A stretch of 64,000 bases of DNA, taken from positions 310,001-374,000 of the forward strand of contig DATMXP010000007.1 in the NCBI GenBank assembly GCA_035561515.1. The letters run 5' to 3'. A model generated the notes under the pieces. That model was not told the DNA's origin and made no database searches. It worked only from the letters and a program-made list of their open reading frames with translations. The translations under genes and the position numbers were made by a program. Positions 42,966 to 52,079 of this stretch are shown one piece after another. The DNA is from Terriglobales bacterium (GTDB taxonomy: Bacteria; Acidobacteriota; Terriglobia; Terriglobales; Acidobacteriaceae). Position 1 is the first letter of the stretch; every line of letters starts with the position of its first letter.

Positions 42966-43280
42966 GTGACGGAACCCAAGCACAAGTCACGCCGCTGGCA
43001 GCGGCTCCCCCTCGCGTTTCCCGTTTTTGTTCACAGCACGGGTCTCGATGGTCGTCCCATTCTCGAATTCGGTACCGCGGTGAATGTCAGCGCGGGCGGG
43101 ATTCTTGTCGCCCTGAAGAAAGTTCCGGAAGAGAAGCACGTTTTGCTGGAGATGCCAGTTCCACCGGGCTTCCCTGCCGAGAACAGCTTCCGCACGATTG
43201 AAAGCACCATCGTGCGTACCGTCGCCGGTCCACAACATACCTACGTCGGGATGCAATTCAAAAGCCCGCTTCCGTGCTAA
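42966..43280 (+). CDS. PilZ-domain protein
   Basis: A 104-residue single-domain PilZ protein. The c-di-GMP-binding motif R-x3-R is R9-x3-R13 in SRRWQR, and the second motif is NVSAGG. It should bind cyclic di-GMP and relay it to an unknown partner. Size indicates no fused output domain. The PEP-CTERM protein and the sensor-like membrane protein are elsewhere in the window but not linked. The GTG region upstream is not needed; the ATG at 42966 is used. Confidence 0.9.
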   Translation: MTEPKHKSRRWQRLPLAFPVFVHSTGLDGRPILEFGTAVNVSAGGILVALKKVPEEKHVLLEMPVPPGFPAENSFRTIESTIVRTVAGPQHTYVGMQFKSPLPC

Positions 43281-43287
43281 GGGGACT

Positions 43288-44406
43288 CTAGCCCTTAAAC
43301 GCCTCTTTGTTCACAACAAACGGCATCTTCGAAATGTCTCCGTTGTAGTTCCCTTCGAGCACGTCCAGCAAACCTTGCGCACAGCGTCCGGCCATTCCTT
43401 TATCGGGATCTTCCGAAAGCCGAGTGATTTTCCCTGCGCTGGCAAAGTGGGAGAACAAACGACAGCGATCCTCGATTTCGGGGTCGCGAAGCGGTGAATC
43501 GGGCGGTAGCGGTTCCTTCTCAAAGACATCGAGCGCCGCACCGGCAATCAGGTTCTGCTTCAGGGCCTTAGCCAATGCAGCTTCGTCCACCACGGGACCG
43601 CGCGAGGTATTCACGAGGAACGCTGTAGGCTTCATCAACTTGAAGGCACGCTCATTGAAAAGGTGAAACGTGGGCATGTCGGTTTCGCCTTCACGCAGCA
43701 ACGGCACGTGCACGCTAACGAAGTCGGCATGTCTCACTGCTTCTTCGAAGCTTGTGTACTTAATCCATGTTTTTTCGCGCTGCATTCCTCGCTGGTACCG
43801 CAGGTCCATTAAGTCCTGCACTGACTTCACGTACTCGTGATTCTGGTACGCGGGATCGAAGCAGCAGATGTTCATGTCGAAACCGGTGCACTTCTTGATC
43901 ATCGCCAGCCCTATTCGCCCCGTGCCGATGACGGCGATAGTCTTCCCCGTGACTTCGTCTCCCAGAAACGGCAGGTACGGATGCCAGTAGCCCCACTGGT
44001 TATCGCGGACCAGGCGTTCGCTGCTCCAAAGCCGGCGGGCGAGAGCTCCCATGATGAAGAAGGCAAACTCCGCAGTGGCTTCGGTTAGGACATCCGGCGT
44101 GTGCGTGAACGGGATTCTGTAGCGGTTAGCGTCGGCGCGATTGATATTGTCGAATCCCACGGCAATCTGCGATACGACTTTGAGCTTGCCTTTGCCGGCT
44201 TCAAACAGTTCGGCATCGATGGGATCTCGCAGAGTGGTGATGAGACCGTCGATTCCCGACCGCACCTTTTCGAGGATCAAAGCCTTGGGTGGAGCTTCCG
44301 GTTTGGGATAAACCTCCAACTCGACTCCATGTTGACGAAGCTTGTTTTCCGCCGGTTCGCCGATGGAACACGTGGCAAAGACACGAAAGCGTTTCTCTGC
44401 TGCCAT
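43288..44406 (-). CDS. D-2-hydroxyacid dehydrogenase (NAD-dependent)
   Basis: 372 residues in the D-isomer-specific 2-hydroxyacid dehydrogenase family. The NAD loop is AVIGTGRIG, the catalytic Arg is in NTSRGPVVDEAAL, and the acid is in DVFEKEPLP. The catalytic His block reads LFSHFASA, with Ser in place of the common Pro before His. An insertion around residues 205-225 (MDLRYQRGMQREK) makes it longer than the usual ~320 residues. The substrate may be glyoxylate or hydroxypyruvate. Confidence 0.92.
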   Translation of the reverse strand: MAAEKRFRVFATCSIGEPAENKLRQHGVELEVYPKPEAPPKALILEKVRSGIDGLITTLRDPIDAELFEAGKGKLKVVSQIAVGFDNINRADANRYRIPFTHTPDVLTEATAEFAFFIMGALARRLWSSERLVRDNQWGYWHPYLPFLGDEVTGKTIAVIGTGRIGLAMIKKCTGFDMNICCFDPAYQNHEYVKSVQDLMDLRYQRGMQREKTWIKYTSFEEAVRHADFVSVHVPLLREGETDMPTFHLFNERAFKLMKPTAFLVNTSRGPVVDEAALAKALKQNLIAGAALDVFEKEPLPPDSPLRDPEIEDRCRLFSHFASAGKITRLSEDPDKGMAGRCAQGLLDVLEGNYNGDISKMPFVVNKEAFKG

Positions 44407-44456
44407 CCTCAGTCAGCCTCCGCTCGCAAGAGCAAACTGGAAAGTATATCGGAGAA

Positions 44457-44924
44457 CTAAATGTGGCAGTTCTTCAGGCCGCGCTTCTCCAGATACTTCT
44501 GGTGGTACTCTTCCGCGCGGTAGAAGGTCTGCGCAGGCTCAATCGCCGTCACGATCTTCCCGGTGATCAACTGCTGCATCTCTTGCATGACCTTTTCCGC
44601 TGCCGCCTTCTGCTCGGGAGAGTGATAGAAAATCACGGAGCGGTACTGCGTGCCGTAGTCCGGTCCCTGGCGGTTCAACTGGGTAGGATCGTGAAGCTGA
44701 AAAAAGAGCCGAACCAGCTCCTCGTAACTTACTTTGGTGGGATCGAAGTCCAGTTCGACCACTTCGGCGTGGCCGGTTTCGTCGGTGCAAACATCTCTGT
44801 ATGTGGGATTGACCATCTGGCCGCCTTCATAGCCGACTGCGGTCTGAGTTACTCCCGGAACTTCACCGAAACGGGTCTCGACGCCCCAGAAGCATCCTGC
44901 TCCAAAAGTAGCTTTCTCAGTCAT
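44457..44924 (-). CDS. msrA: Peptide-methionine (S)-S-oxide reductase
   Basis: MsrA repairs methionine-S-sulfoxide. It is 155 residues; the catalytic C11 lies in GAGCFWG, and [12 protein letters not shown] and [16 protein letters not shown], with a second cysteine near the end that may resolve the sulfenate, are typical. AGGAG lies eight bases before the ATG. A LexA-like palindrome sits between its predicted -35 and -10 boxes. Confidence 0.97.
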   Translation of the reverse strand: MTEKATFGAGCFWGVETRFGEVPGVTQTAVGYEGGQMVNPTYRDVCTDETGHAEVVELDFDPTKVSYEELVRLFFQLHDPTQLNRQGPDYGTQYRSVIFYHSPEQKAAAEKVMQEMQQLITGKIVTAIEPAQTFYRAEEYHQKYLEKRGLKNCHI

Positions 44925-44944
44925 CCATTCTTCTCCTCGTCCAT

Positions 44945-44973
44945 ATGATGCTGTATACGAACGTTCGTTCCAA
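44945..44973 (-). promoter_or_regulatory. msrA promoter with GAAC-N4-GTTC box
   Basis: On the minus strand TTGGAA (44973-44968), 17 bases and CATCAT (44950-44945) form a modest promoter. The spacer contains GAAC-GTTC-GTTC (44959-44970), which matches the GAAC-N4-GTTC core of the Gram-positive-type LexA box. The -10 is weak and the regulator unproven. Confidence 0.4.
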
Positions 44974-45070
44974 AATGGGAAATCCGAAAATAAACAAGGC
45001 TCAATTCCCTGCCACAGGTTGCAGAATTGGCTTCATACAGATCGCCAGAACCTAAACGGGGGGTGGCCAA

Positions 45071-45382
45071 ATGGTTCTCACAGCGCAGTCTTCCAGAGGA
45101 TTCTTCTCAAGTCTTTGCGTGCCTTTCATGCTCCTGGTGTTGCTGTTCGTCGCGGTGGCGCCCACGATTTCACAGGATGCTCCTTTGAATCAGAGCGCTT
45201 CTGTTGAGGTCATCGGCGATACGCCACAGCAAACCATGCGGGCGCTCTTCGTGTATTTCATCGGGCAGGTTCTGGTGCTTTGGGCCATCATGTTTTCATA
45301 CCTGACATTCAGCGCTAAAGTACACAAAGAGCGCCAGCCTCAAGTTTCCCATTGGTGGTCGCGTTTGCATTTGCGCCATTGA
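45071..45382 (+). CDS. Small two-helix membrane protein ending in an HWW-H motif
   Basis: 103 residues: a signal-like first helix (residues ~16-36), a short extracytoplasmic part, a second helix (~58-80), and the cytosolic tail VSHWWSRLHLRH. It resembles the protein at 45550-45861 in length, topology and tail. I do not recognise a family. GGGGTGG lies nine bases before the ATG. The two genes are probably paralogues. Confidence 0.7.
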   Translation: MVLTAQSSRGFFSSLCVPFMLLVLLFVAVAPTISQDAPLNQSASVEVIGDTPQQTMRALFVYFIGQVLVLWAIMFSYLTFSAKVHKERQPQVSHWWSRLHLRH

Positions 45383-45477
45383 GGCGAGTTTTCCTCCCAA
45401 GACAACCGGCGCACGCCCGTGCGTACTAGTCACCAACGATGTCCCATTTCGGGAATGACCCACGATAATTACGCCTG

Positions 45478-45496
45478 CCTCCTCTTGAAGAGGAGG
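45478..45496 (+). promoter_or_regulatory. Hairpin that could sequester a Shine-Dalgarno sequence
   Basis: CCTCCTCTT and AAGAGGAGG form a nine-base perfect inverted repeat around one base. The left arm is also complementary to the strong ribosome site GAGGAGGTGA (45537-45546) of the next gene. A 36-codon frame starts at ATG 45500 directly after the hairpin and ends inside the downstream gene. Confidence 0.4.
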
Positions 45497-45549
45497 ACAA
45501 TGAAATCAGCAGGGCTCGTAGTCGGGACCTCAGGTCGAGGAGGTGAACC

Positions 45550-45861
45550 ATGCTGGCCCGAACTTTCCTCTATCGCGAAATCACATCGCTTCTCATTACA
45601 GCCGGAATGATCATGCTGTTGCTTCTTCTTGTTGTGGTTCCGGCTCACTCTCAGGACATGGTGCCCGCTCCCGGATCGTTTGAACTCGTGCAGGAACCCT
45701 CAGCCCAGAGTCCCTCCACGGGGATGCTGGTTTTCCTGATTGCGCAATTTCTGTTTCTCGCAGTAGGCATGACTTCTTACCTCTGGTTTGAGGCAAAGAA
45801 TCATCCCGTGGAGTATCACCAGCATTGGTGGGCCCACGTTCACCTACCCCATCACCGTTAA
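45550..45861 (+). CDS. Small two-helix membrane protein, paralogue of the upstream gene
   Basis: 103 residues with a first hydrophobic helix (~residues 13-32, ending AHS), an acidic Ser/Pro-rich loop, a second helix (~60-80), and the tail YHQHWWAHVHLPHHR. The tail parallels SHWWSRLHLRH of the neighbour. The ribosome site AGGAGGTGA is close to a perfect anti-16S complement. It ends one base before the convergent lpdA stop. The histidine-tryptophan tail might bind metal or haem, which is inference. Confidence 0.72.
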   Translation: MLARTFLYREITSLLITAGMIMLLLLLVVVPAHSQDMVPAPGSFELVQEPSAQSPSTGMLVFLIAQFLFLAVGMTSYLWFEAKNHPVEYHQHWWAHVHLPHHR

Positions 45862-45862
45862 T

Positions 45863-47272
45863 TCATCCGCGCTTCGGACGATAGATGTGCGTCGAGACGT
45901 TGTGGTATGCCTCGGCGACTTCCATGATCGTTTCCGACAGAGTGGGATGCGGGTGAATCGTTAACGACAGGTCGTCGACAACGGCCGACATCTCGACTGC
46001 GAGCACGCCTTCGGAGATCATTTCGCCTGCATTCGGCCCGCAGATACCGAGACCCAGAACGCGTTCCGTCTCCGGATCGATAACTAGCTTCGTCACACCC
46101 TCGATGCGATCGAGCGTAACCGCTCGGCCTGAGGCTGCCCATGGGAACCGCGAAACTTTGACCGGAATGTTTTTGGCCTGAGCTTCCGTCTCGGTCAGGC
46201 CGCACCACGCGATCTCGGGGTCGGTGAAAACGACGGCCGGAATCGCGCGCGGCTCAAACGTGGTCTTCTTGCCTGCGATGGCTTCCACCGCGACACGGCC
46301 TTCGTGCGATGCCTTGTGGGCAAGCATAGGCTCGCCGGCGATATCGCCGATGGCGAAGATGACAGGATCTTTCGTCCGGCGCTGAAGGTCGGTTTCAATG
46401 AAGCCGCGCTGCACCTTGGTGACGCGCGTCTTGTCGAGCCCTTCGATGTCGGTGTTCGGCTTGCGCCCGACCGAGATGAGCACCTTCTCAAACGTCTGCT
46501 CTGGCGCCGCGAGATTCGGTCCATCGAGCCGAACCTTGATACCGTCCGCGGTTTCCTTCATCTCAACCACTTTGGTATTGAGCATGATGGACGAGAACTT
46601 CTTCTCAAGCCGCTTGGCCAGTGGGTTCACCAAATCGCGATCAGCGCCGGTCAAAATCTGCGGCAACATTTCGACGACCGTGACCTTCGTCCCAAGCGCC
46701 GCATAGACGGTTCCCAGTTCCAGGCCGATGTATCCGCCGCCGATGACGAGGAGCGTCTTGGGAATATCGCGAAGTTCGAGCGCGGCAGTAGAGTCCATGA
46801 TGCGCTGCGACGGCGGGACGCCGGGGATCATCGCGGGACGCGAGCCTGTCGCCAGAATAATGTTGTCGAACGACAGCTTCTGTTCGCCGCCTTCTGCCAT
46901 CCGGACATTGAGCGTGTTGGAATTCACGAACCCGGCGCGTCCGCGGACATAGTTAACCTTGCGTTGCTTTGAAAGCTGCCCCAGACCACCGGTCAGCCGA
47001 TTCACGACTGAGTTCTTGAAGTCGCGGAGCCGATTCAAATCAATATTCGGCTTGCTGAATTCCACGCCCCAGGCCTTCGCGTGCTCGGCTTCGTTGATGA
47101 GCGCGGCAACGTGCAACAGAGCTTTTGACGGAATGCAACCGACGTAGAGGCAGACGCCTCCTGGGTTAACGGCTTCGTCGATCAACGTCACCTGCATGCC
47201 GAGATCGGCTGCATAGAAGGCGGCGGCGTATCCGCCGGGGCCTCCACCCACCACTGCAATGTTCTTGCTCAT
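45863..47272 (-). CDS. lpdA: Dihydrolipoyl dehydrogenase (E3)
   Basis: E3 re-oxidises the dihydrolipoyl groups of E2 and reduces NAD. The protein is 469 residues, with the FAD loop VVGGGPGGYAAA, the redox disulfide C41-LYVG-C46 and the active-site His-Glu region HPHPTLSE near the C-terminus. It is the last gene of aceE-aceF-lpdA and follows aceF by 29 bases. Confidence 0.97.
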   Translation of the reverse strand: MSKNIAVVGGGPGGYAAAFYAADLGMQVTLIDEAVNPGGVCLYVGCIPSKALLHVAALINEAEHAKAWGVEFSKPNIDLNRLRDFKNSVVNRLTGGLGQLSKQRKVNYVRGRAGFVNSNTLNVRMAEGGEQKLSFDNIILATGSRPAMIPGVPPSQRIMDSTAALELRDIPKTLLVIGGGYIGLELGTVYAALGTKVTVVEMLPQILTGADRDLVNPLAKRLEKKFSSIMLNTKVVEMKETADGIKVRLDGPNLAAPEQTFEKVLISVGRKPNTDIEGLDKTRVTKVQRGFIETDLQRRTKDPVIFAIGDIAGEPMLAHKASHEGRVAVEAIAGKKTTFEPRAIPAVVFTDPEIAWCGLTETEAQAKNIPVKVSRFPWAASGRAVTLDRIEGVTKLVIDPETERVLGLGICGPNAGEMISEGVLAVEMSAVVDDLSLTIHPHPTLSETIMEVAEAYHNVSTHIYRPKRG

Positions 47273-47301
47273 GAGTGCTCGATTCTTCCGAAATGATTTG
47301 G

Positions 47302-49104
47302 TTAGCCCTGCAACGACAACAGGAATGGCTGCTCGAACGCCTCGCAGACCCAGCGCAGAAAGCGCGCCGCATCCGCTCCGTCGATAAGCCGGTGATCGTA
47401 TGAAAGTGATAGTGGCAGCATCAGCCGCGGCTCGAACTTGCCGTCGATGTAAACCGGCTCCATCGCCGAACGCATCATGCCGAGGATCGCAACCTCCGGC
47501 GCGTTGATGATCGGCGTGAAACTGGTGCCACCAATGCCGCCCAGATTCGTGATCGTGAACACGCCACCCTGCATGTCGTCCATGCTGAGCTTGCGGTCAC
47601 GCGCCTTTTGCGCCACCTGCTGGAGTTCAACCGCAAGTTCGATGATGTTTTTGCGGTCAACGTCGCGAATGACAGGAACCAGCAGTCCACGCTCAGTATC
47701 CACGGCCACGCCTATGTGCGTGTAACTCTTGTAAACGATCTCTTCCTTGCCGAGATCGATGCTGGCTGCAAATTGCGGGAACTGCTTAATGGCCGCTGCG
47801 ACGATCTTCAGCGCGATGGCAGTCATCGTGAGCTTCCCGCCAGCCGCTTCCGCCCGCTTCGAATAGCTCTTCCGCAGTTGATCGAGGGCGGTGATATCCG
47901 CCTTGTCATTGTTGGTGACGTGCGGAATCGACCAGGCCTGCGCCATGTGCTCGGCGGTCTTTCGACGCACGGCAGCCATTGGCTTGCGCTCGACAGTTCC
48001 CCACTTGGCGAAATCCGGCAATGGAGCTGCGGCGACCATACGTCCGCCGGAGACCATGCCGCGCTCATATTCCTGTGCGCTACGACGCGCATGGTCCTTC
48101 ACGTCCTTCGGCGTGACGCGCCCACGCGGGCCGGAGCCCTTCACTTCCGTGATGTCGACGCCGATCTCACGCGCCAACGCACGAACCGCAGGTCCCGCGG
48201 GAACGTCGGCGGGAGACTTGCCCGTGCGCCCGGAGATCTGCTCTGGCACCTCAGGCGCCGGAGGCGGAGCGCTCTCGTCTTCCCAACTGGCTTTCGGAGC
48301 GGTTTCCGCACGCGGAATCGGCTGCGGCGCGGGCGTGCGCTCAATGGTTTCCTGAGTTGTCGCGCCGATCGGTTGCTCCTGCGGAAGCTGGCCACCCGTG
48401 CCAATTCCCCCGGTATCGGTTTCAGCCGCGACCTCGGCTCCCTGTGGTTCTCCGCCGGCGGATTCCGCCGTAAAGATCGCAGTGCCTACCGTGAGCTTTT
48501 GCCCGGGCTTTACGAGTACGCTCGTTACCGTGCCGGCGACAGTCGAAGGAACTTCGATGGTCGCCTTGTCAGTTTCGAGTTCGACGACCGGCTGATTGAT
48601 CTCCACCTTGTCGCCGACTTTCACCATCACACTGAGCAGGTCGCCAGCGCTAATGTTCTCGCCGAGTTCAGGCAGTTTGAACTCTACCAACTGAGTCTGT
48701 GCTGGTTTCGATTCTTTCTTTGGCGGAGGCGTCGGTTGAACCGGGCCAGCACTAACCGCCTTGGATGGAGGCTGCTGGACCTTCTCTTCCGCCGGAGGAG
48801 GAGTTGCGCCCTGGGCGACGCCACCTTCAGCCGATTCCCTCGCGGCACCTTTTGCTGCACCGGTGCCGTTCTCCTCGACCGAGAGGATCAACTGGCCGAC
48901 TTTTACCTTTTCGCCTTCTTTGACGTGAACCTGCTGAACCGTGCCTCCGATAGGCGACGGCACTTCAATGGCCGCCTTATCGGTTTCCAACTCCATGACT
49001 GCCTGGTCTTTTTGAATTTTGTCCCCGACCTTCACCAGCAGCTTTAGAAGGTCTCCGGAGGTTACGTTTTCGCCAAGCTCCGGTAGCTTAACCTCAGTGC
49101 TCAT
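47302..49104 (-). CDS. aceF: Dihydrolipoamide acetyltransferase (E2) of pyruvate dehydrogenase
   Basis: A 600-residue E2 with two lipoyl domains (residues ~1-80 and ~140-220; lipoyl lysines in ELETDKAAIEVPS, K43, and ELETDKATIEVPS). A Pro/Ala/Gln-rich linker, a peripheral-subunit-binding domain (PAVRALAREIGVDITEVKGSGPRGRVT) and the catalytic domain follow. The catalytic motif is DHRLIDG (H571, D575). It transfers acetyl from E1 to CoA. Two lipoyl domains is between the one and three found in other bacteria. Confidence 0.97.
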   Translation of the reverse strand: MSTEVKLPELGENVTSGDLLKLLVKVGDKIQKDQAVMELETDKAAIEVPSPIGGTVQQVHVKEGEKVKVGQLILSVEENGTGAAKGAARESAEGGVAQGATPPPAEEKVQQPPSKAVSAGPVQPTPPPKKESKPAQTQLVEFKLPELGENISAGDLLSVMVKVGDKVEINQPVVELETDKATIEVPSTVAGTVTSVLVKPGQKLTVGTAIFTAESAGGEPQGAEVAAETDTGGIGTGGQLPQEQPIGATTQETIERTPAPQPIPRAETAPKASWEDESAPPPAPEVPEQISGRTGKSPADVPAGPAVRALAREIGVDITEVKGSGPRGRVTPKDVKDHARRSAQEYERGMVSGGRMVAAAPLPDFAKWGTVERKPMAAVRRKTAEHMAQAWSIPHVTNNDKADITALDQLRKSYSKRAEAAGGKLTMTAIALKIVAAAIKQFPQFAASIDLGKEEIVYKSYTHIGVAVDTERGLLVPVIRDVDRKNIIELAVELQQVAQKARDRKLSMDDMQGGVFTITNLGGIGGTSFTPIINAPEVAILGMMRSAMEPVYIDGKFEPRLMLPLSLSYDHRLIDGADAARFLRWVCEAFEQPFLLSLQG

Positions 49105-49137
49105 TCCCGTTCCTTCCGTCTATGTACGCACATCTCG

Positions 49138-51807
49138 TTAGGAGTGAAGCGGATCGCCTTTGTCCGCCCGGATCCCCAGATCCTTGATCGCCTGCTGAAC
49201 CACTTCGGGCTTGATCTTCTTCTCTCTCGCAAGTTCGGAAAGCGTGGCAAGCGTGACGAACTTCGCGTCTACCTCGAAGAAGTCGCGGAGGGCCTCACGG
49301 CTCTCGCTGCGTCCGAAGCCGTCGGTCCCCAGCGCATGCAGCGGACGCGGGCACCAGCGCGCAATCGACAGCGGCAGCGACTTGATGTAATCGCTGGCTG
49401 CGACGAGCACGCCTTCCGTCTTCTCCAGGCATTCGGCGACATAAGGCACCTTCGGCTTGTCGCCCGGATGCAGCATGTTCCAGCGCTCGGTGGAGATCGC
49501 GTCCTTGTAAAGCTCCTTATAGCTGGTGACGCTCCACACGTCGGCCGCAACACCGTACTTCTCAAGCAGTTTCTGCGCCTTGATCACTTCGGGCAGGATG
49601 GCGCCGCTTCCGAAGAGTTGCGCCTTCAGCTTTGCGTCCTTCAGCCCCGACTGGTTGAAGCGATACATGCCTTTCACGATGCCTTCACGCGAACCCTCGG
49701 GCATTGGAGGATGTTCGTAGTTCTGGTTCATCACCGTGATGTAGTAGAAAACGCTCTCGTCGTTGCCGTACATGCGCCGGATGCCGTCCTGGATGATGAC
49801 GGCGAGTTCGTAGGCGAATGCCGGATCGTAGGCGACGAGGTTCGGCACCGGCATCGCGAGGATGTGGCTGTTGCCGTCCTGGTGCTGGAGTCCTTCACCG
49901 GCCAGCGTGGTACGCCCAGCGGTTCCGCCAAGCATGAAGCCCCTTGCGCGGAGATCGCCCGCGGCCCATACAAGGTCGCCGACGCGCTGGAGTCCGAACA
50001 TCGAGTAATAGATGAAGAATGGAATCGTTGGAATGCCGTGGGTGGCGTAAGCGGTACCGGCGGCGATGAAGTCGCACATCGATCCGGCTTCCGTGATTCC
50101 CTCTTCGAGAATCTGGCCGTCCTTGGCTTCCTTGTAATACAGCAGGGTGTCGCGATCGACCGGCTCATAAAGCTGTCCGACGTGCGAGTAGATACCGACC
50201 TGCCGGAAGAGTGCTTCCATGCCGAAGGTACGAGCCTCGTCGGGCACGATCGGAACGACCAGATGTCCGAGCTTCTGGTCGCGCAGCAATTTCGCCAACA
50301 TACGAACAAATACCATCGTCGTCGACGCCTTGCGACTTTCGGTTCCGGAATAGAACTCCTCGAAGATCTCTGGAGCGACATCCTTGATTGGCTTGCTGCG
50401 ATTGACGCGCTTCGGAATGTACCCGCCGAGCTCCTGGCGACGCCGACGCAGGTACGAAATTTCCGGCGAGTCGTCGGGTGGACGATAGAACGCCAGCTTC
50501 TCGATCTCTTCGTCCGACAGCGGAACACCGAAGCGCGAACGAAATGCCTTCAACTCTTCTTCGTTCAGCTTCTTCTGCTGGTGAGTGATGTTCTTGCCTT
50601 CACCGCTCTCGCCGAGTCCGTATCCCTTGATCGTGCGGGCAAGAATGACGGTTGGCTGACCTTTGTGTTCAACCGCGGCCTTGAAGGCAGCGTAGACCTT
50701 GATCGGGTCGTGTCCGCCAAGACGCAGACGACGAAGCTGATCGTCGCTCAGGTGCTTCACCAATTCGAGCAGCTTCGGATATTTTCCGAAGAAGTGCTGG
50801 CGAAGATAAGCACCGCTCTCGATTGAGTACTTCTGCCACTCGCCATCGACCAACTCGCTCATTCGCTGCACGAGCAAACCGTCTTTATCTTTGGCCAGAA
50901 TGGGATCCCAGTCGGAACCCCAGATGAGCTTAATAACGTTCCATCCCGCGCCGCGGAATGCAGCTTCGAGTTCCTGGATGACGTTGCCGTTGCCGCGTAC
51001 CGGACCGTCGAGTCGCTGCAGGTTGCAGTTGATTACGAAGATGAGATTGTCGATGCGCTCGCGTGCGGCAAGCGTGATTGCGCCGAGCGCTTCTGGTTCG
51101 TCGGTTTCGCCGTCACCGAGGAACGCCCATACTTTGCGGTCGGATGGCGCTTTCAATCCGCGGTCTTCGAGATAGCGATTGAAGCGAGCTTGATAGATGG
51201 CCATAATCGGGCCGAGTCCCATCGAGACAGTCGGGAACTCCCAGAAATCGGGCATCAGCCACGGATGAGGATAGGACGACAGTCCGCCGCCGGGCGCAAG
51301 TTCTCGGCGGAAGTTCTCCAGTTTCTCTTTCGGGAGACGCCCAAGCAGGAATGCGCGGGCGTAAACACCGGGCGCGGCGTGTCCCTGGAAGTAAACCAGG
51401 TCGCCTTCCGTTCCCTCACCCTTGCCGCGGAAGAAATGGTTGAATCCGATTTCGTACAGCGTCGCGGCGGAAGCGTACGTCGAGATGTGCCCGCCAATAC
51501 CTTCGGAAAGCTTGTTGGCGCGAACGACCATGGCGAGGGCGTTCCAGCGCACGAGGCTCTTGATGCGGCGCTCTAGTTCCTGGCTTCCGGGGAATGGGGG
51601 TTGCTGATCGGCGGGAATGGTATTGATGTAAGGCGTGGTGGCAGTGAAAGGCAGTCGCACACCGGACTGCTTCACGTGCAGTTCCAGTCTCTCCAGCAGG
51701 CTGACGGCGCGCTCGCGCCCGCGATGGCGGAGAATGTAATCCATCGAATCGAGCCACTCGCGCGTTTCTACTGTTTCCAGGCCGTCCTGTTCGACGTCAA
51801 CGCTCAT
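49138..51807 (-). CDS. aceE: Pyruvate dehydrogenase E1 component, homodimeric type
   Basis: A ~890-residue E1 of the E. coli AceE type, which decarboxylates pyruvate with thiamine diphosphate. The thiamine motif GDGETDEPEALGA runs to NLIFVINCNLQ, and PHPWLMPDFWEFPTVSMGLGP is conserved in the family. I prefer ATG 51807 (MSVDVEQDGLETVETREW); the frame is open upstream to 51897. It is first in the operon aceE-aceF-lpdA. Confidence 0.97.
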   Translation of the reverse strand: MSVDVEQDGLETVETREWLDSMDYILRHRGRERAVSLLERLELHVKQSGVRLPFTATTPYINTIPADQQPPFPGSQELERRIKSLVRWNALAMVVRANKLSEGIGGHISTYASAATLYEIGFNHFFRGKGEGTEGDLVYFQGHAAPGVYARAFLLGRLPKEKLENFRRELAPGGGLSSYPHPWLMPDFWEFPTVSMGLGPIMAIYQARFNRYLEDRGLKAPSDRKVWAFLGDGETDEPEALGAITLAARERIDNLIFVINCNLQRLDGPVRGNGNVIQELEAAFRGAGWNVIKLIWGSDWDPILAKDKDGLLVQRMSELVDGEWQKYSIESGAYLRQHFFGKYPKLLELVKHLSDDQLRRLRLGGHDPIKVYAAFKAAVEHKGQPTVILARTIKGYGLGESGEGKNITHQQKKLNEEELKAFRSRFGVPLSDEEIEKLAFYRPPDDSPEISYLRRRRQELGGYIPKRVNRSKPIKDVAPEIFEEFYSGTESRKASTTMVFVRMLAKLLRDQKLGHLVVPIVPDEARTFGMEALFRQVGIYSHVGQLYEPVDRDTLLYYKEAKDGQILEEGITEAGSMCDFIAAGTAYATHGIPTIPFFIYYSMFGLQRVGDLVWAAGDLRARGFMLGGTAGRTTLAGEGLQHQDGNSHILAMPVPNLVAYDPAFAYELAVIIQDGIRRMYGNDESVFYYITVMNQNYEHPPMPEGSREGIVKGMYRFNQSGLKDAKLKAQLFGSGAILPEVIKAQKLLEKYGVAADVWSVTSYKELYKDAISTERWNMLHPGDKPKVPYVAECLEKTEGVLVAASDYIKSLPLSIARWCPRPLHALGTDGFGRSESREALRDFFEVDAKFVTLATLSELAREKKIKPEVVQQAIKDLGIRADKGDPLHS

Positions 51808-52079
51808 AGTTTGAATTTTTCCCTTAATAGACAATTCGGATTGTCCAAATCTTAACAGATGATCAACGCTGCTGCGGGATTCTGAAAGTGCTGCCAAGTC
51901 GTGTCACCGATGGTTCGTGATGCGAGACAAAAGCAGCGCACAATTCTCTTGCTGCGGCGCATGTGCAAGTAGCGGAGTCACTGAACCAGTGACATACGTA
52001 ACGTGACGGCGGTTATCGGCAGAACCTGCATTGGAAACCCGTTTTCGCCGATGTACTTCTCAGGAAACGAGGTGTACGC

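Noticed and set aside
47608..49047. Long open frame (479 codons) on the plus strand opposite aceF
   Set aside because: It is antisense to a clear E2 gene, is rich in Arg and His as expected for a shadow frame in GC-rich DNA, and has no family features.
49144..50826. 560-codon open frame on the plus strand opposite aceE
   Set aside because: Shadow of the conserved E1 gene; its length comes from the codon bias of aceE, and no motif is recognisable.
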